A DNA stretch of 28,032 nucleotides from Hominenteromicrobium gallistercoris (GCA_019119145.1 DWXR01000115.1:1-28032), one strand, 5' to 3'. Counted from the stretch's first letter, positions 6,941 to 15,573 are shown. Numbers and translations: made by a program. Notes: generated from the sequence alone by a model not told the origin.

Positions 6941-7369
6941 CTACGCGCCGAAGTCGAGGTCGTAGCGCGTGCCGTGCGAGAGCAGCACGCCGTCCGTCAG
7001 GCGGATGCGCAGGATGCGCGTGTTCTCGTCGCTGAAATCATTGTGCCCGTTGTCGATCCACGCGGCGAACGCCGCGCGCAGCTTTCCGGCGATCTCCGCG
7101 TTTTCCGGCCTGCCGAAATAGCCGAGGTCCTCGCCCCGGCCGTGCGCCGTGAACCATTCGCCGGCCAGCGCCGCCTCCGGGTTTTCCTGAAGCTGCCGCA
7201 TCTTGTTCGAAAGGCCGTGCGTGATCACGTAAAACGCGCCGTTTTCGTAGCAGGCGTTTACATAGCGCACCTGCGGCCTGCCGTTTTCCACCGTCGCGAG
7301 CGCGACGACGCTGTCCTTTCCGAAGCGCTCCTGCAAAATCGCTTCCGCCTCACGGCTCCATTCCAACAT
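6941..7369 (-). CDS. Pyridoxamine 5'-phosphate oxidase-like flavin-fold protein
   Basis: A 142-residue protein of the split-barrel FMN-binding (PPOX) fold. It opens with a helix, then V-V-A-L-A-T-V-E-N-G-R-P-Q-V-R-Y-V, typical of the first barrel strands. Next come F-Y-V-I-T-H-G-L-S-N-K-M-R-Q-L, the usual flavin phosphate-binding stretch, and A-A-L-A-G-E-W-F. Small clostridial members of this family are mostly uncharacterised flavin reductases or haem/cofactor-binding proteins; the substrate is unknown, so no symbol is given. The ribosome site AAAGGAGG is excellent. It sits inside the nucleoside run between deoB and deoD. A 171-bp gap separates it from deoB, so it might instead start a new transcript. 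Confidence 0.82.
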   Translation of the reverse strand: MLEWSREAEAILQERFGKDSVVALATVENGRPQVRYVNACYENGAFYVITHGLSNKMRQLQENPEAALAGEWFTAHGRGEDLGYFGRPENAEIAGKLRAAFAAWIDNGHNDFSDENTRILRIRLTDGVLLSHGTRYDLDFGA

Positions 7370-7540
7370 TCAAATTCCTCCTTTTCTCCGGCCGGAACAC
7401 GCAGACTGTCAAACAGCGATGTCCCGGCGCAAATTACAGAAATTTCCAGTCCGCCGCTTCCGCATCCCAGCAGACCTCGCCGAGTTCGTCGTCGAGAAAC
7501 ACGCGGAGGAGCGCACGGCGCCGAAAAATTTTCCCGAAGA

Positions 7541-8686
7541 TCAGAGCGCAAAGCGCTCCATTCCGTCGCAAAGAAGCCGCTCCGCCGCGCGGCCGATGCG
7601 GTCGAAGCCGCAGAGCGTGCCCAGATTCCCCGGCTCGATGCCGTCGCCGAGCGCGAGAAACGGGATGTACTCGCGCGAGTGGTCGGTCGAGGGCGTGCCG
7701 GGGTCGCAGCCGTGGTCGGCCGTGATCATCAGCACGTCGCCGGGGGCGAGCGCGCCGGTGATCTCCGGCAGGCGCATGTCGAAATACGAGAGCGCCGCCG
7801 CGTAGCCGTCCACATCGTTGCGGTGGCCGTACAGCATGTCGAAGTCGACGAGGTTCACAAAGCACAGGCCCGTGAAGTCCTCCGCCATCGCGCGCAGCAG
7901 CGCGTCGACGCCGTCGGCGTTGTTCTTCGTGCGCACGGCCTTCGTGATGCCGCGCCCGTCGAAAATGTCGGCGATCTTACCGACCGAATACACCGTTTTC
8001 CCGGCGGCCTGCAGCCGGTCGAGCATCGTCTCGCCGGGCGGCGGCAGCGCGTAGTCGTGTCGGTTCGCCGTGCGCGTGAAGCTTCCCGGCGCCCCCGTGA
8101 ACGGCCTTGCGATCACGCGGCCGACCGCAAGCCCGCCCGTGAGCATCGCCCGCGCCGCCGCGCAGATCTCATAAAGCGCGGAGAGCGGCACGACGTCCTC
8201 GTGCGCCGCGATCTGGAACACGCTGTCCGCCGAGGTGTAGACGATCAGCTTCCCCGTTTTCATGTGCTCTTCGCCGTAATCCGCGATCACCGCCGTGCCC
8301 GAATACGGGCGGTTGCACAGCACGCCGCGCCCCACGGCCGCCGAAAAGCGCTCGAGGAACGCGGCCGGGAAGCCCTGCGGGAACGTGGGCAGCGGCCGTT
8401 CGCTGACAACGCCCGCGATCTCCCAGTGGCCGACCGTCGTGTCCTTGCCGTTCGATTTCTCCGAAAGCCGCGCAAATGCGGCGGACGGCGTGTCCGTCCT
8501 TGTTCCGCACGTCACGCCGTCTATGTTGAAAAGCCCGAGCGCGCCGAGATTCGGCAGCGCAAAGCGCGGGCTTTTCGAACAGCTCAAAAGCGTGTTGCTG
8601 CCCGCGTCGCCGAAGCGCGCCGCGTCCGGCATTTCCCCGATGCCGACGCTGTCGAGCACGATTAAAAATACGCGTTTTGCCCGCAT
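7541..8686 (-). CDS. deoB: Phosphopentomutase
   Basis: A 381-residue alkaline phosphatase-superfamily enzyme moving phosphate between C1 and C5 of ribose or deoxyribose, linking the nucleoside phosphorylases to deoC and the pentose pathway. Metal-site motifs: F-L-I-V-L-D-S-V-G-I-G with Asp12, the G-K-D-T-T-V-G-H-W-E stretch near 80-89 containing the phospho-acceptor Thr region, V-D-F-D-M-L-Y-G-H-R-N-D, and I-T-A-D-H-G-C-D-P near the end followed by T-D-H-S-R-E-Y. Length fits the family. The ATG at 8686 has AAGGAGAAG upstream. The frame extends to 8713 without a better start. It follows the sugar-kinase gene by about 30 nt. Confidence 0.96.
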   Translation of the reverse strand: MRAKRVFLIVLDSVGIGEMPDAARFGDAGSNTLLSCSKSPRFALPNLGALGLFNIDGVTCGTRTDTPSAAFARLSEKSNGKDTTVGHWEIAGVVSERPLPTFPQGFPAAFLERFSAAVGRGVLCNRPYSGTAVIADYGEEHMKTGKLIVYTSADSVFQIAAHEDVVPLSALYEICAAARAMLTGGLAVGRVIARPFTGAPGSFTRTANRHDYALPPPGETMLDRLQAAGKTVYSVGKIADIFDGRGITKAVRTKNNADGVDALLRAMAEDFTGLCFVNLVDFDMLYGHRNDVDGYAAALSYFDMRLPEITGALAPGDVLMITADHGCDPGTPSTDHSREYIPFLALGDGIEPGNLGTLCGFDRIGRAAERLLCDGMERFAL

Positions 8687-8716
8687 CCTGCTTCTCCTTA
8701 CCTGAATATTCAAAAT

Positions 8717-9721
8717 TTAAACGATGCCCGCCTGTATGGCCGCTTCCAGCTCGGCGCGCGTCGGCAGGCCCTCGTTGTCGCCCCGGTGCGTGATCTGGAT
8801 CGAGCCGATCACCGTGCCGCGGCGCGCCGCCTCGCTGAGCGAAAGCCCCTCGGCCACCGCCGAGAGCACGCCGGCCGCAAAGCCGTCGCCCGCGCCGACC
8901 GTGTCGACGATCTTCTTCACCGGGAACGCCGGCACCGTGCCGCTCTCGCCGCCCGTCGACCAGTACGCGCCGTCCGCGCCGAGCTTGACGATCACGCTGT
9001 CGACGCCGCGGTCATGGTAGAACGATGCGATCTCCGCAGCCGTCTCCTTCTTCGTGAGGATCTTTCCCTCATGAATGCCGGGCAGCACGAGGTCCGCCTC
9101 CATCGCGAGCGCGTTCAGCGTGCGCACCATCTCCTTTTCGTCCGGCCAGAGCTGCGGGCGCAGGTTCGGGTCGAACGAGACGAACATGTCGAGCGCCTTC
9201 GCGCGCGCCATCAGCCGCTTCACGGCCTCGAGCGCCGACTTCGACACCGCCGGGAAAATGCCGGTCACGTGCAGAAAGTCGCAGCCGAACAGGTCGAGCT
9301 TGTCGACGTCGTGCGTCGAGATCTGCGAGGCCGCGCTGCCGCGGCGGAAGTACGCGATCTTCGGATCGCCGACCGCGGTGCTGCCCTTCATCATAAAGCC
9401 GGTCGAGGCCTTATCCGTCACCGTGACGAGGTCGGCCGCAACGCCGTTTTCCACCATGCTCTTCAGGATGCGCCGGCCGATCGGGTCGTCGCCGAGGCGC
9501 GTGCAGTAGAGCGCCGTATGACCGAGCCGCGAAAGGCCGACCGCCACGTTGTACTCCGCGCCGGCGACCGCCGCCGAAAAGTGCGCGACGTCCTCCAGCT
9601 CGCCGGGCTCCTCCGCCATGAAAAGGCCCATCGGCTCGCCGACCAGCACGATCTTGCCGCGCTCGCCCTCGGGCACCTCTTCCGCCTCAAGCGCCGATTC
9701 GTCCACAAAATCCATCTTCAT
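8717..9721 (-). CDS. PfkB-family sugar kinase, KdgK-like
   Basis: A 334-residue ribokinase-fold kinase. From residue 23 it reads K-I-V-L-V-G-E-P-M-G-L-F, then F-x-A-A-V-A-G-A-E-Y-N-V-A-V-G-L-S-R-L-G (substrate site), S-F-D-P-N-L-R-P near 182-189, and D-T-V-G-A-G-D-G-F-A-A-G near 273-284 with the catalytic base Asp279 and anion hole. The early G-E and A-G-A-E-x-N-V-A pattern is most like 2-keto-3-deoxygluconate kinases, but fructokinase or another sugar kinase remains possible, so no symbol is assigned. The N-terminus carries about 20 acidic residues more than usual. The ribosome site is modest (GGAC upstream of ATG 9721). It lies between manA and deoB, all on the same strand with short gaps. 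Confidence 0.85.
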   Translation of the reverse strand: MKMDFVDESALEAEEVPEGERGKIVLVGEPMGLFMAEEPGELEDVAHFSAAVAGAEYNVAVGLSRLGHTALYCTRLGDDPIGRRILKSMVENGVAADLVTVTDKASTGFMMKGSTAVGDPKIAYFRRGSAASQISTHDVDKLDLFGCDFLHVTGIFPAVSKSALEAVKRLMARAKALDMFVSFDPNLRPQLWPDEKEMVRTLNALAMEADLVLPGIHEGKILTKKETAAEIASFYHDRGVDSVIVKLGADGAYWSTGGESGTVPAFPVKKIVDTVGAGDGFAAGVLSAVAEGLSLSEAARRGTVIGSIQITHRGDNEGLPTRAELEAAIQAGIV

Positions 9722-9784
9722 CGTTTTCAGGTCCGTCCTTTCCGCGCGGCGGCCTTGCGGCCCCGCAAACCGCTGTTTTCCGGG

Positions 9785-10744
9785 TTAAACCGTCGTCTTG
9801 ACGATCGTGCACTTGCCGCTGACCGTCACTTTGCCCGTGCCGGCCGGGACGAACAGGCTGTCCGCCGCCTTGAATTCGACCGCATTTTCCGGCCCCGTCA
9901 CCGTGCCTGCGCCCTCGGTGACGACGAGCGAGGCAAAGGAGCTGTCGTCCACGTCGATTTCCACCGTGCCGTCCACCACGTACTTCTCGGTCGTGAAGTA
10001 TTCGCAGGAGGCGAGCGCCGTCTTCGTGCCGCCCGGAATCTGCTCGGGCGCGCTCTGCTTGTCGGCCGTGTCGCTCGGCGTCAGCGTCGAAACGTCGATC
10101 GCCTTGTCGATGTGCAGCTCGCGCAGCTTGCCGTCCGCGCCGCGGCGGCCGTAGTCGTACACGCGGTACGTCGTGTTCGAGTTCTGCTGGATCTCGCAGA
10201 TCAGGATGCCCGCGCCGATCGCGTGGATCGTGCCGGACTGGATGAAGAACACGTCGCCCTTTTTCACGTCGGCCTTATAGAGCACGTCGGTCAGCGTGTT
10301 TTCCTCGATGCGCTTTCTGAACTCGTCCTTCGTGATCGCGCGGTTCACGCCGAAGTAGAGCGAAGCGCCCGGCTCGCAGTCCACGACGTACCACATCTCG
10401 GTCTTGCCGTACTCGCCCTCGACGCGCAGCGCGTATTCGTCGCTCGGGTGCACCTGCACCGAAAGCGGGTCCTTCGCGTCGATGAACTTGATGAGCACCG
10501 GGAATTCCTTGAAGCGCGCGCAGTTCGTACCGAGCACAGCCTTACCGGCCTTTTCGATGTAGTCGCCGAACGTGAGGCCGTCGTATTCGCCGCCCGAAAG
10601 GGTGCTCTGGCCGGCCGGGTGCGTCGAAAGCTCCCAGCTCTCGGCGACCTTGTCGTAGTCGCACTTCTTGCCGTACACGTCGCGCAGCTTCGTGCCGCCC
10701 CAGAGGTAATCCTTGAACGCCGGTGTGAGTTTCTCGATTTTCAT
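9785..10744 (-). CDS. manA: Mannose-6-phosphate isomerase, class I
   Basis: A 319-residue cupin-type zinc enzyme interconverting mannose-6-phosphate and fructose-6-phosphate. It starts P-A-F-K-D-Y-L-W-G-G-T-K-L, has S-V-Q-V-H-P-S-D-E-Y-A near 94-104 with zinc-ligand Gln and His, K-T-E-M-W-Y-V near 114, and G-T-I-H-A-I-G-A-G near 171 with another zinc His, followed by E-I-Q-Q-N-S-N-T-T-Y-R-V-Y-D-Y. This is the short bacterial form. AAAGGAG precedes the ATG. It is downstream of the GntR/LacI-type regulator (84-bp gap). Because its product could supply the GDP-mannose route, it may also serve the large glycosyltransferase in this window; that link is inference. Confidence 0.94.
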   Translation of the reverse strand: MKIEKLTPAFKDYLWGGTKLRDVYGKKCDYDKVAESWELSTHPAGQSTLSGGEYDGLTFGDYIEKAGKAVLGTNCARFKEFPVLIKFIDAKDPLSVQVHPSDEYALRVEGEYGKTEMWYVVDCEPGASLYFGVNRAITKDEFRKRIEENTLTDVLYKADVKKGDVFFIQSGTIHAIGAGILICEIQQNSNTTYRVYDYGRRGADGKLRELHIDKAIDVSTLTPSDTADKQSAPEQIPGGTKTALASCEYFTTEKYVVDGTVEIDVDDSSFASLVVTEGAGTVTGPENAVEFKAADSLFVPAGTGKVTVSGKCTIVKTTV

Positions 10745-10828
10745 GATGTTTTCTCCTTTGCAGTATGGTATTTTTTATGATCAAAAATCCGTCGGATGTT
10801 CTCCTCAAATGGTTTTCAGCCGCCGCGC

Positions 10829-11917
10829 TCAGCGCGCCGTCGACTGCTTTTCAAAGAGCGGCATGTCGAGGATCAGCGGGTGCTCCTGCTCGCCGCTGCG
10901 CAGCATGTGGATGAGCTTGTTCGCCGCGATGCGCCCCATCTCGTCCTTCGGGTGCGCGAACGATGTGATTTTCACCGGCGAATACTCCGAAACGCTCGAA
11001 TTGTCGAAGCCGGTCACAAGCACATCCTCGGGCACGCGCACGCCGCGGCTCGTCAGCAGGTCGATCGCGCCGTAGGCGATCTGGTCGTTGTAGCAGACGA
11101 TGCCGTCGCAGCCGCGCAGCCGCTCGAACATGTAGTCGCGGTTGTCGGGGCGGAACAGCCGGCTGCGCTCCGCCGTCGTGTACCAGACGACGCAGTCGTC
11201 GCTGATGGAGCAGCCGTTGCGGATCAGCCCCTCCGAAAAGCCGGCATAGCGCCCGTGCCCCTGCATGTCGTCCGACTTGAACACGCCGCCGAGCTTCCGG
11301 CAGCCCTTGGAGAGCAGCAGCTCCACCGCCTGCCGGCCGGCCTTCTTGTCGTCGGTCACGACGTAGACGGCGTCGGTCAGGTCGCGGTAATAGCTGTTGA
11401 AAAACACGACCGGCACGCCCATTTTCTGCAGCTTCCGGTACAGCTCCACGTTCGGGTTCGGGAACGCCGTCTTCGTGCCCTCCACGATCACGCCGTCGAT
11501 CTTGCGGCTGATCAGCGACTGCAGGATGCGGCTCTCGTCCTCGACGTGGTTGTTCGTCACGCCGAGCGTCAGGCTGTAGCCCGCGCCGGTCAGCGTCTCC
11601 TCGATGCCGCGGATGATCGTCGGGAAAATATAGTCCGAGATATACGTCGTCACGATCGCCACATTGCTGCCGCGCGCCGGCCGCCGGCTCTCGGTGCTGA
11701 TGTACGTGCCGCTGCCGCGGCGGCGCTCGATGAGGCCCTCGCGCTCCAGAACGGAGAGCGCCTGCCGGACGGTCTGGCGGCTGTAGCCGAACTCCTCCGA
11801 AAGCCGGTTTTCCGACTCCATCCGCTCGCCCGGCGCATACGCGCCGTTTTTGATCTTTTCCTTGATGGTCTCCACCAGAAAACGGTATTTCGCCGTTTTC
11901 CTCTCCGCTTCCGCCAT
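10829..11917 (-). CDS. GntR-HTH / LacI-fold transcriptional regulator (AraR-like)
   Basis: A 362-residue repressor-type hybrid. Residues about 10-75 form a GntR winged helix: I-K-N-G-A-Y-A-P-G-E-R-M-E-S-E-N-R-L, then S-R-Q-T-V-R-Q-A-L-S-V-L and R-R-G-S-G-T-Y-I. The rest is a periplasmic-binding-protein/LacI-like sugar sensor with V-A-I-V-T-T-Y-I, D-G-V-I-V-E-G, G-Y-A-G-F-S-E-G and V-T-G-F-D-N-S-S-V-S-E-Y. This architecture is that of AraR of Bacillus subtilis, which binds arabinose. The ligand here could be another sugar. AAAGGAAG precedes the ATG. A strong promoter overlaid with TTGTAC-type sites lies upstream, so autorepression is probable. Nearby candidate targets are manA and the kinase downstream, and lacZ. 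Confidence 0.9.
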   Translation of the reverse strand: MAEAERKTAKYRFLVETIKEKIKNGAYAPGERMESENRLSEEFGYSRQTVRQALSVLEREGLIERRRGSGTYISTESRRPARGSNVAIVTTYISDYIFPTIIRGIEETLTGAGYSLTLGVTNNHVEDESRILQSLISRKIDGVIVEGTKTAFPNPNVELYRKLQKMGVPVVFFNSYYRDLTDAVYVVTDDKKAGRQAVELLLSKGCRKLGGVFKSDDMQGHGRYAGFSEGLIRNGCSISDDCVVWYTTAERSRLFRPDNRDYMFERLRGCDGIVCYNDQIAYGAIDLLTSRGVRVPEDVLVTGFDNSSVSEYSPVKITSFAHPKDEMGRIAANKLIHMLRSGEQEHPLILDMPLFEKQSTAR

Positions 11918-11999
11918 GCTTCAACTTCCTTTCCCTGCGCAGCGCGCCCGGCGCCGCACAGCTGTACAGGAACAGACGATTTCCTGTATCGGGCCGCCG

Positions 12000-12080
12000 A
12001 TTTGTCCATACAACTCTATTATAAAAAACCGTACAACCTTTTGCAAGCGAAAAAACGCATTTTCACAAAAAATTGTACGG
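12000..12080. promoter_or_regulatory. Putative operator cluster for AraR-like regulator
   Basis: Three related sites are visible. The 16-mer ATTTGTCCATACAACT (12000-12015) matches, as I recall it, the AraR palindrome ATTTGTACGTACAAAT at 13 of 16 positions. CCGTACAA (12029-12036) and TTGTACGG (12073-12080) form an inverted pair about 44 bp apart, close to four helical turns. They surround and overlap the regulator promoter, which suits looping autorepression. The site-to-regulator link is inference. Confidence 0.55.
12018..12046 (-). promoter_or_regulatory. sigmaA promoter of the GntR/LacI-type regulator
   Basis: On the minus strand, TTGCAA (12046-12041), a 17-bp spacer and a perfect TATAAT (12023-12018) lie about 100 nt before the regulator's ATG. 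The spacer contains one of the TTGTACGG half-sites, which places a bound repressor directly on the promoter. Confidence 0.8.
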
Positions 12081-12127
12081 TCTTCTTTTATTTGTATTTT
12101 GACGAAAAATCCGGAAATTTTAACAAC

Positions 12128-12484
12128 TCAGCCGGCTTCCTCCGCGAGCAGCGCCGTCATGGCGTCGGCTTCTCCCTCGCCGAGCAGGACGACGGCTTCG
12201 CCCTCCAGCCGGAGCACACAGCTGTACGTCCGGGACGTGCCGTCGCCGTCGCGGTAATCGATGAGAATCTGGTACAACGTGTTGTCCTGTGCGCTCTGCG
12301 CGTACGCGGTGCCCGTGACGGTGTACGCCGCGCCCTGCGCTTCCATGCGCGCATCAAAGTGCGTCTGCGCGTAGTCCACCGCGGCTTCTGCCTGCTGCAG
12401 CGGGCTGCGCGTTTCCGCCGCACAGCCCACCGCGCCGAGGCACAAAAGCGCCGCCAGCAAAAGTGTGAAAAACCTGCGGTTCAT
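12128..12484 (-). CDS. Small predicted lipoprotein
   Basis: A 118-residue protein with an N-R-R-F-F start, a leucine/alanine-rich hydrophobic stretch and a lipobox L-G-A-V-G-C, so it is likely lipidated on Cys21 and anchored outside the membrane. The mature part has a helix (Q-Q-A-E-A-A-V-D-Y-A-Q) then beta-like segments; no family is recognised. The ATG at 12484 has AAAGGG 8 nt upstream. A GTG 9 nt further up overlaps that site and is less likely. It follows lacZ by 18 nt, so it is probably co-transcribed with it. No hairpin terminator is evident after it; the 210-bp gap beyond holds the regulator promoter and operators. Confidence 0.75.
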   Translation of the reverse strand: MNRRFFTLLLAALLCLGAVGCAAETRSPLQQAEAAVDYAQTHFDARMEAQGAAYTVTGTAYAQSAQDNTLYQILIDYRDGDGTSRTYSCVLRLEGEAVVLLGEGEADAMTALLAEEAG

Positions 12485-12502
12485 CCCAGCCACCCTTTGT
12501 CG

Positions 12503-15481
12503 TCATTCCACGACGAGGTCGAATCGGAATGTGAACGTTTCCTCGTCGAAGCGCATCGGCTTTGCGAGCTGCGGGCCGCAGCTGTTCGAGCCGACGCCGC
12601 TCATCCTGTAGTCGAAGCAGAACACCGCGTCCGGGCTCTGGTTCAGCTCGTAGTTGTGCTTGTTCGCCGCAAGCTCCTCCTGCGTGTAGCGGGAGAGGTT
12701 GAAGGAGAAGTCCGCGGGGCTCGTCACGGTCACGGCGCCCGCGCCGTCCGTCACGGTGACGGACTTGCAGCCGAAGCGGCTGCCGTTCTCCTGCGGCTTC
12801 ACGTAATCCTCGAAGAGGTCGTCGGTGCGCTGCGCGAAGCGGCCGAAGTACGACGCCTGGTGCTTGTCGCAGTACGACTCATACGGCCCGTAGCCGAAAT
12901 ACTCCGCCGTGTCGAACGATTTCGGCAGGAACATCCGCAGGCCGAAGCGCGGCAGGTAAGCCTGCGCCGTATCGCGCGCGCCGCGGATCTCGGCGCGGAT
13001 GCGGCCCGCGCCGTCGATCTCAAACCGGCATTCGAGCCGGAGGAACGGCCGGCGGTACACCGCGGCGAGGCTCAGCGTGCAGTCGATCGCCGCGACGCCG
13101 TTTTCCACGCGGCTTTCGCAACTGTACACCTTGACCCGCGGGCAGTCGTAGCCCGCCTGCTTCCAGGCCGCGTCGATATACTGGTCGTTGTCGGTCGGCG
13201 CGCGGTAGGTGTTCCAGGTCATCGGGCGCGTCATGAGCGACGCGTTGCTCTTGACGAGGCTCTCGAACACGCCCTGCGTCTTCGAGAACACGTAGCGGAA
13301 GTCCGGGCCGGTCACCGTGATGTGCCGCCCGTCCTCCACGGCCTGCACGCCGCCCGGCGCAAGGGGCGCTTCGCTGCGCGCCGCGCGCGACACGATGAGC
13401 TGGTCGAAGCCGAGCGCATGGCCCTTCGGGAAAAAGACGCTGTCGTCCTTCTTCGCGCTGTAGTTCAGAAGGATCGTCACGTCGCCCGTTTCGGGCACCT
13501 CGCCGTTCAGGCGGATCACGCCGCTCTCATGCGGGGCGATCGCGATGTCGTCGAGCACGCCGCAGGCCGTCGTCTCGCCGTCCTGCTGGATCTCCCACGA
13601 GATCATCAGGAATTCGTCCGTATTCGTAAAGTCGCGGTAATTCGTCAGGCGGATCTCCGCGGTCTTCGCGTCGAGCAGCTCGGCGCGCACCGGGCGGATC
13701 ACGTTCTTGTACTCGAGAAGCCCCGTGTGCGGCGTGCGGTCCGGATAGACGAGGCCGTCCATGCAGAAGTTGCCGTCGTTCGGGAACTCGCCGAAGTCGC
13801 CGCCGTAGCGGAAGACGTCGCGGTTGTCGGGGGTCGTGCCGCCGTACACCGCGTGGTCGCACCACTCCCAGACAAAGCCGCCCATGAAGCCGTCGTGCCG
13901 CATGATGAGCTGCTGGTACTGCTCCGCGTCGCCGGGGCCGTTGCCCATCGCGTGGATGTACTCGCACAGCACGAGCGGCTGCGTGTTCTTCGGGTCCGCA
14001 AAGTATTCCTCGATCCACTCGGGCGCCGGGTACATGCGGCTGACCGTATCGAGCGAGGAGAGGTCGTTCTTGTGGCCGCGCGCGTCGTAATACGTGTTCT
14101 CGTAGTGCGTCAGGCGGCTCGGGTCGTACGATTTCACCCACGCGCCGGCCTTTTCAAACGACGGGCCCCAGCCGCTTTCGTTGCCGTAGGACCACATCAG
14201 CACGCAGGCGTTGTTCTTGTCGCGGATCACGCTGCGCTGGATGCGGTCGAGAATCGCCTTGTCGAAAATCGGGTTCAGCGCGACGTCGGCGTATTCGTCC
14301 ATGCCGTGCGCGCCGGTCTGCATCGAAGCGCCGTGGCTCTCGATGTCCGCCTCGGCGATCACATAGAAGCCGTATTCGCTGCACAGCTGCAAAAACCACG
14401 GGGCGTTCGGGTAGTGGCTCGTGCGCACCGCGTTGATGTTGTGCTGCTTCATCAGGATCAGGTCGCGCTTCGCCTGCTCGCGGCTGATCGTGTAGCCGGT
14501 CACGGGGTCGCTGTCGTGGCGGTTCACGCCGCGCAGTTTGATCTTCACGCCGTTGAAGTAGAGCACGCCGCCGCGGATCTCGATCTTCGAAATGCCGACC
14601 TTCTGCTCGATGACCTCGTCCGGCGTCGCGAGGCGGAGCGTGTACTGCACGGGGTCCTCCGCGTTCCAAAGCTGCGGGCGCTCCACCGTGAACACCGGGT
14701 TTTCGCCGGCCGCGATCTGCAGAAGCTCGCCGTCGGGCGCATACAGCGCCGCCGAGAGCTCCGGCTTCCCGCACAGCTCCGTCTCCACGCGGATCGTCGC
14801 GCGCGAGAAGTCCTCGTTCAGCGCCGTCTTTACAAAGAAGTCGCGGATGTGGTTTTCCGGGCGGCTGATAAGGTACACGTCGCGGAAAATGCCGCTCATG
14901 CGCAGCTTGTCCTGATCCTCGAGGTACGTGCCGTCGCACCACTTGAGCACGAGCACCGCCACGGCGTTCTCGCCCTCGACAAGAAGGTCCGTAATGTCGA
15001 ATTCGCTCGTCGAGTGCGAAACCTGGCTGTAGCCCGCGAACTGCTCGTTGACCCAGAGGTAGAAGCAGGAATCGACGCCCTCGAAGTTCAGGTACGTGCG
15101 ACGCGTTCTGTCCTCCGCGCTGATCTCAAAGCGGCGCAGATACAGCCCGCAGGGGTTTTCGTCCGGCACGAAGGGCGGGTCAAACGGGATCGGGTAGCGG
15201 ACGTTCGTATACATGTGGCGGTCGTAGCCGGCGTTCTGCCAGCAGGACGGCACCTCGATCTCGTCCATGTCGTCCTCGTCAAAGCAGATGTCCGCCGCCG
15301 TGCCGTCGGGGAACACGTCGAGGAACGAGTCGAAATAGCGGAACGACCACGTGCCGTTCAGCGAGCAGACGCGCGAGGATTCGCCGCCGTCGTCCGGCGC
15401 CTTCGGCAGGTAGTAGCTGCGGGGCGGGCAGGCGCCCACGTGCAGCACGTCCGGATTTTCATGCAGTTTTGTGAATTCCAT
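12503..15481 (-). CDS. lacZ: Beta-galactosidase, glycoside hydrolase family 2 (LacZ type)
   Basis: A 992-residue retaining beta-galactosidase. Order: N-terminal jelly-roll sugar-binding domain (V-P-S-C-W-Q, Y-L-R-R-F), immunoglobulin-like domain, TIM barrel beginning near R-G-V-N-R-H-D, then the long C-terminal beta domain with G-Y-G-P-Y-E-S-Y-C-D-K. The acid/base is Glu435 in Y-G-N-E-S-G-W-G, and the nucleophile is Glu507 in V-L-C-E-Y-I-H-A-M-G-N-G-P-G-D. No signal peptide is seen, so it acts in the cytoplasm on imported lactose or galactosides. I prefer the ATG at 15481 (GGAG 11 nt upstream); a GTG at 15493 is possible. The gene is divergent from the glycosyltransferase gene. No sugar transporter is adjacent in this window. 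Confidence 0.95.
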   Translation of the reverse strand: MEFTKLHENPDVLHVGACPPRSYYLPKAPDDGGESSRVCSLNGTWSFRYFDSFLDVFPDGTAADICFDEDDMDEIEVPSCWQNAGYDRHMYTNVRYPIPFDPPFVPDENPCGLYLRRFEISAEDRTRRTYLNFEGVDSCFYLWVNEQFAGYSQVSHSTSEFDITDLLVEGENAVAVLVLKWCDGTYLEDQDKLRMSGIFRDVYLISRPENHIRDFFVKTALNEDFSRATIRVETELCGKPELSAALYAPDGELLQIAAGENPVFTVERPQLWNAEDPVQYTLRLATPDEVIEQKVGISKIEIRGGVLYFNGVKIKLRGVNRHDSDPVTGYTISREQAKRDLILMKQHNINAVRTSHYPNAPWFLQLCSEYGFYVIAEADIESHGASMQTGAHGMDEYADVALNPIFDKAILDRIQRSVIRDKNNACVLMWSYGNESGWGPSFEKAGAWVKSYDPSRLTHYENTYYDARGHKNDLSSLDTVSRMYPAPEWIEEYFADPKNTQPLVLCEYIHAMGNGPGDAEQYQQLIMRHDGFMGGFVWEWCDHAVYGGTTPDNRDVFRYGGDFGEFPNDGNFCMDGLVYPDRTPHTGLLEYKNVIRPVRAELLDAKTAEIRLTNYRDFTNTDEFLMISWEIQQDGETTACGVLDDIAIAPHESGVIRLNGEVPETGDVTILLNYSAKKDDSVFFPKGHALGFDQLIVSRAARSEAPLAPGGVQAVEDGRHITVTGPDFRYVFSKTQGVFESLVKSNASLMTRPMTWNTYRAPTDNDQYIDAAWKQAGYDCPRVKVYSCESRVENGVAAIDCTLSLAAVYRRPFLRLECRFEIDGAGRIRAEIRGARDTAQAYLPRFGLRMFLPKSFDTAEYFGYGPYESYCDKHQASYFGRFAQRTDDLFEDYVKPQENGSRFGCKSVTVTDGAGAVTVTSPADFSFNLSRYTQEELAANKHNYELNQSPDAVFCFDYRMSGVGSNSCGPQLAKPMRFDEETFTFRFDLVVE

Positions 15482-15544
15482 TGCAATACACACTCCGTTC
15501 TGGATTGGGTCTGCACCGCGCGCGGCGGCCGCAGAAATTTTGAG

Positions 15545-15573
15545 TTGAACAGTTTTTACCGGTATGCTATACT
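15545..15573 (+). promoter_or_regulatory. Promoter of the large glycosyltransferase gene
   Basis: TTGAAC (15545-15550), a 17-bp spacer and TATACT (15568-15573), with an extended TG-C just before the -10. It lies about 90 nt upstream of the start codon in the AT-rich gap between divergent genes. A second TATAAT at 15605-15610 has no good -35. For lacZ, a weak minus-strand candidate TTGGTC-16-TATACG is also present in this gap, but I would not rely on it. Confidence 0.75.

Noticed and set aside
10745..10828. Separate promoter for manA in the gap after the regulator
   Set aside because: AT-rich stretches exist, but no -35/-10 pair with acceptable spacing could be found.
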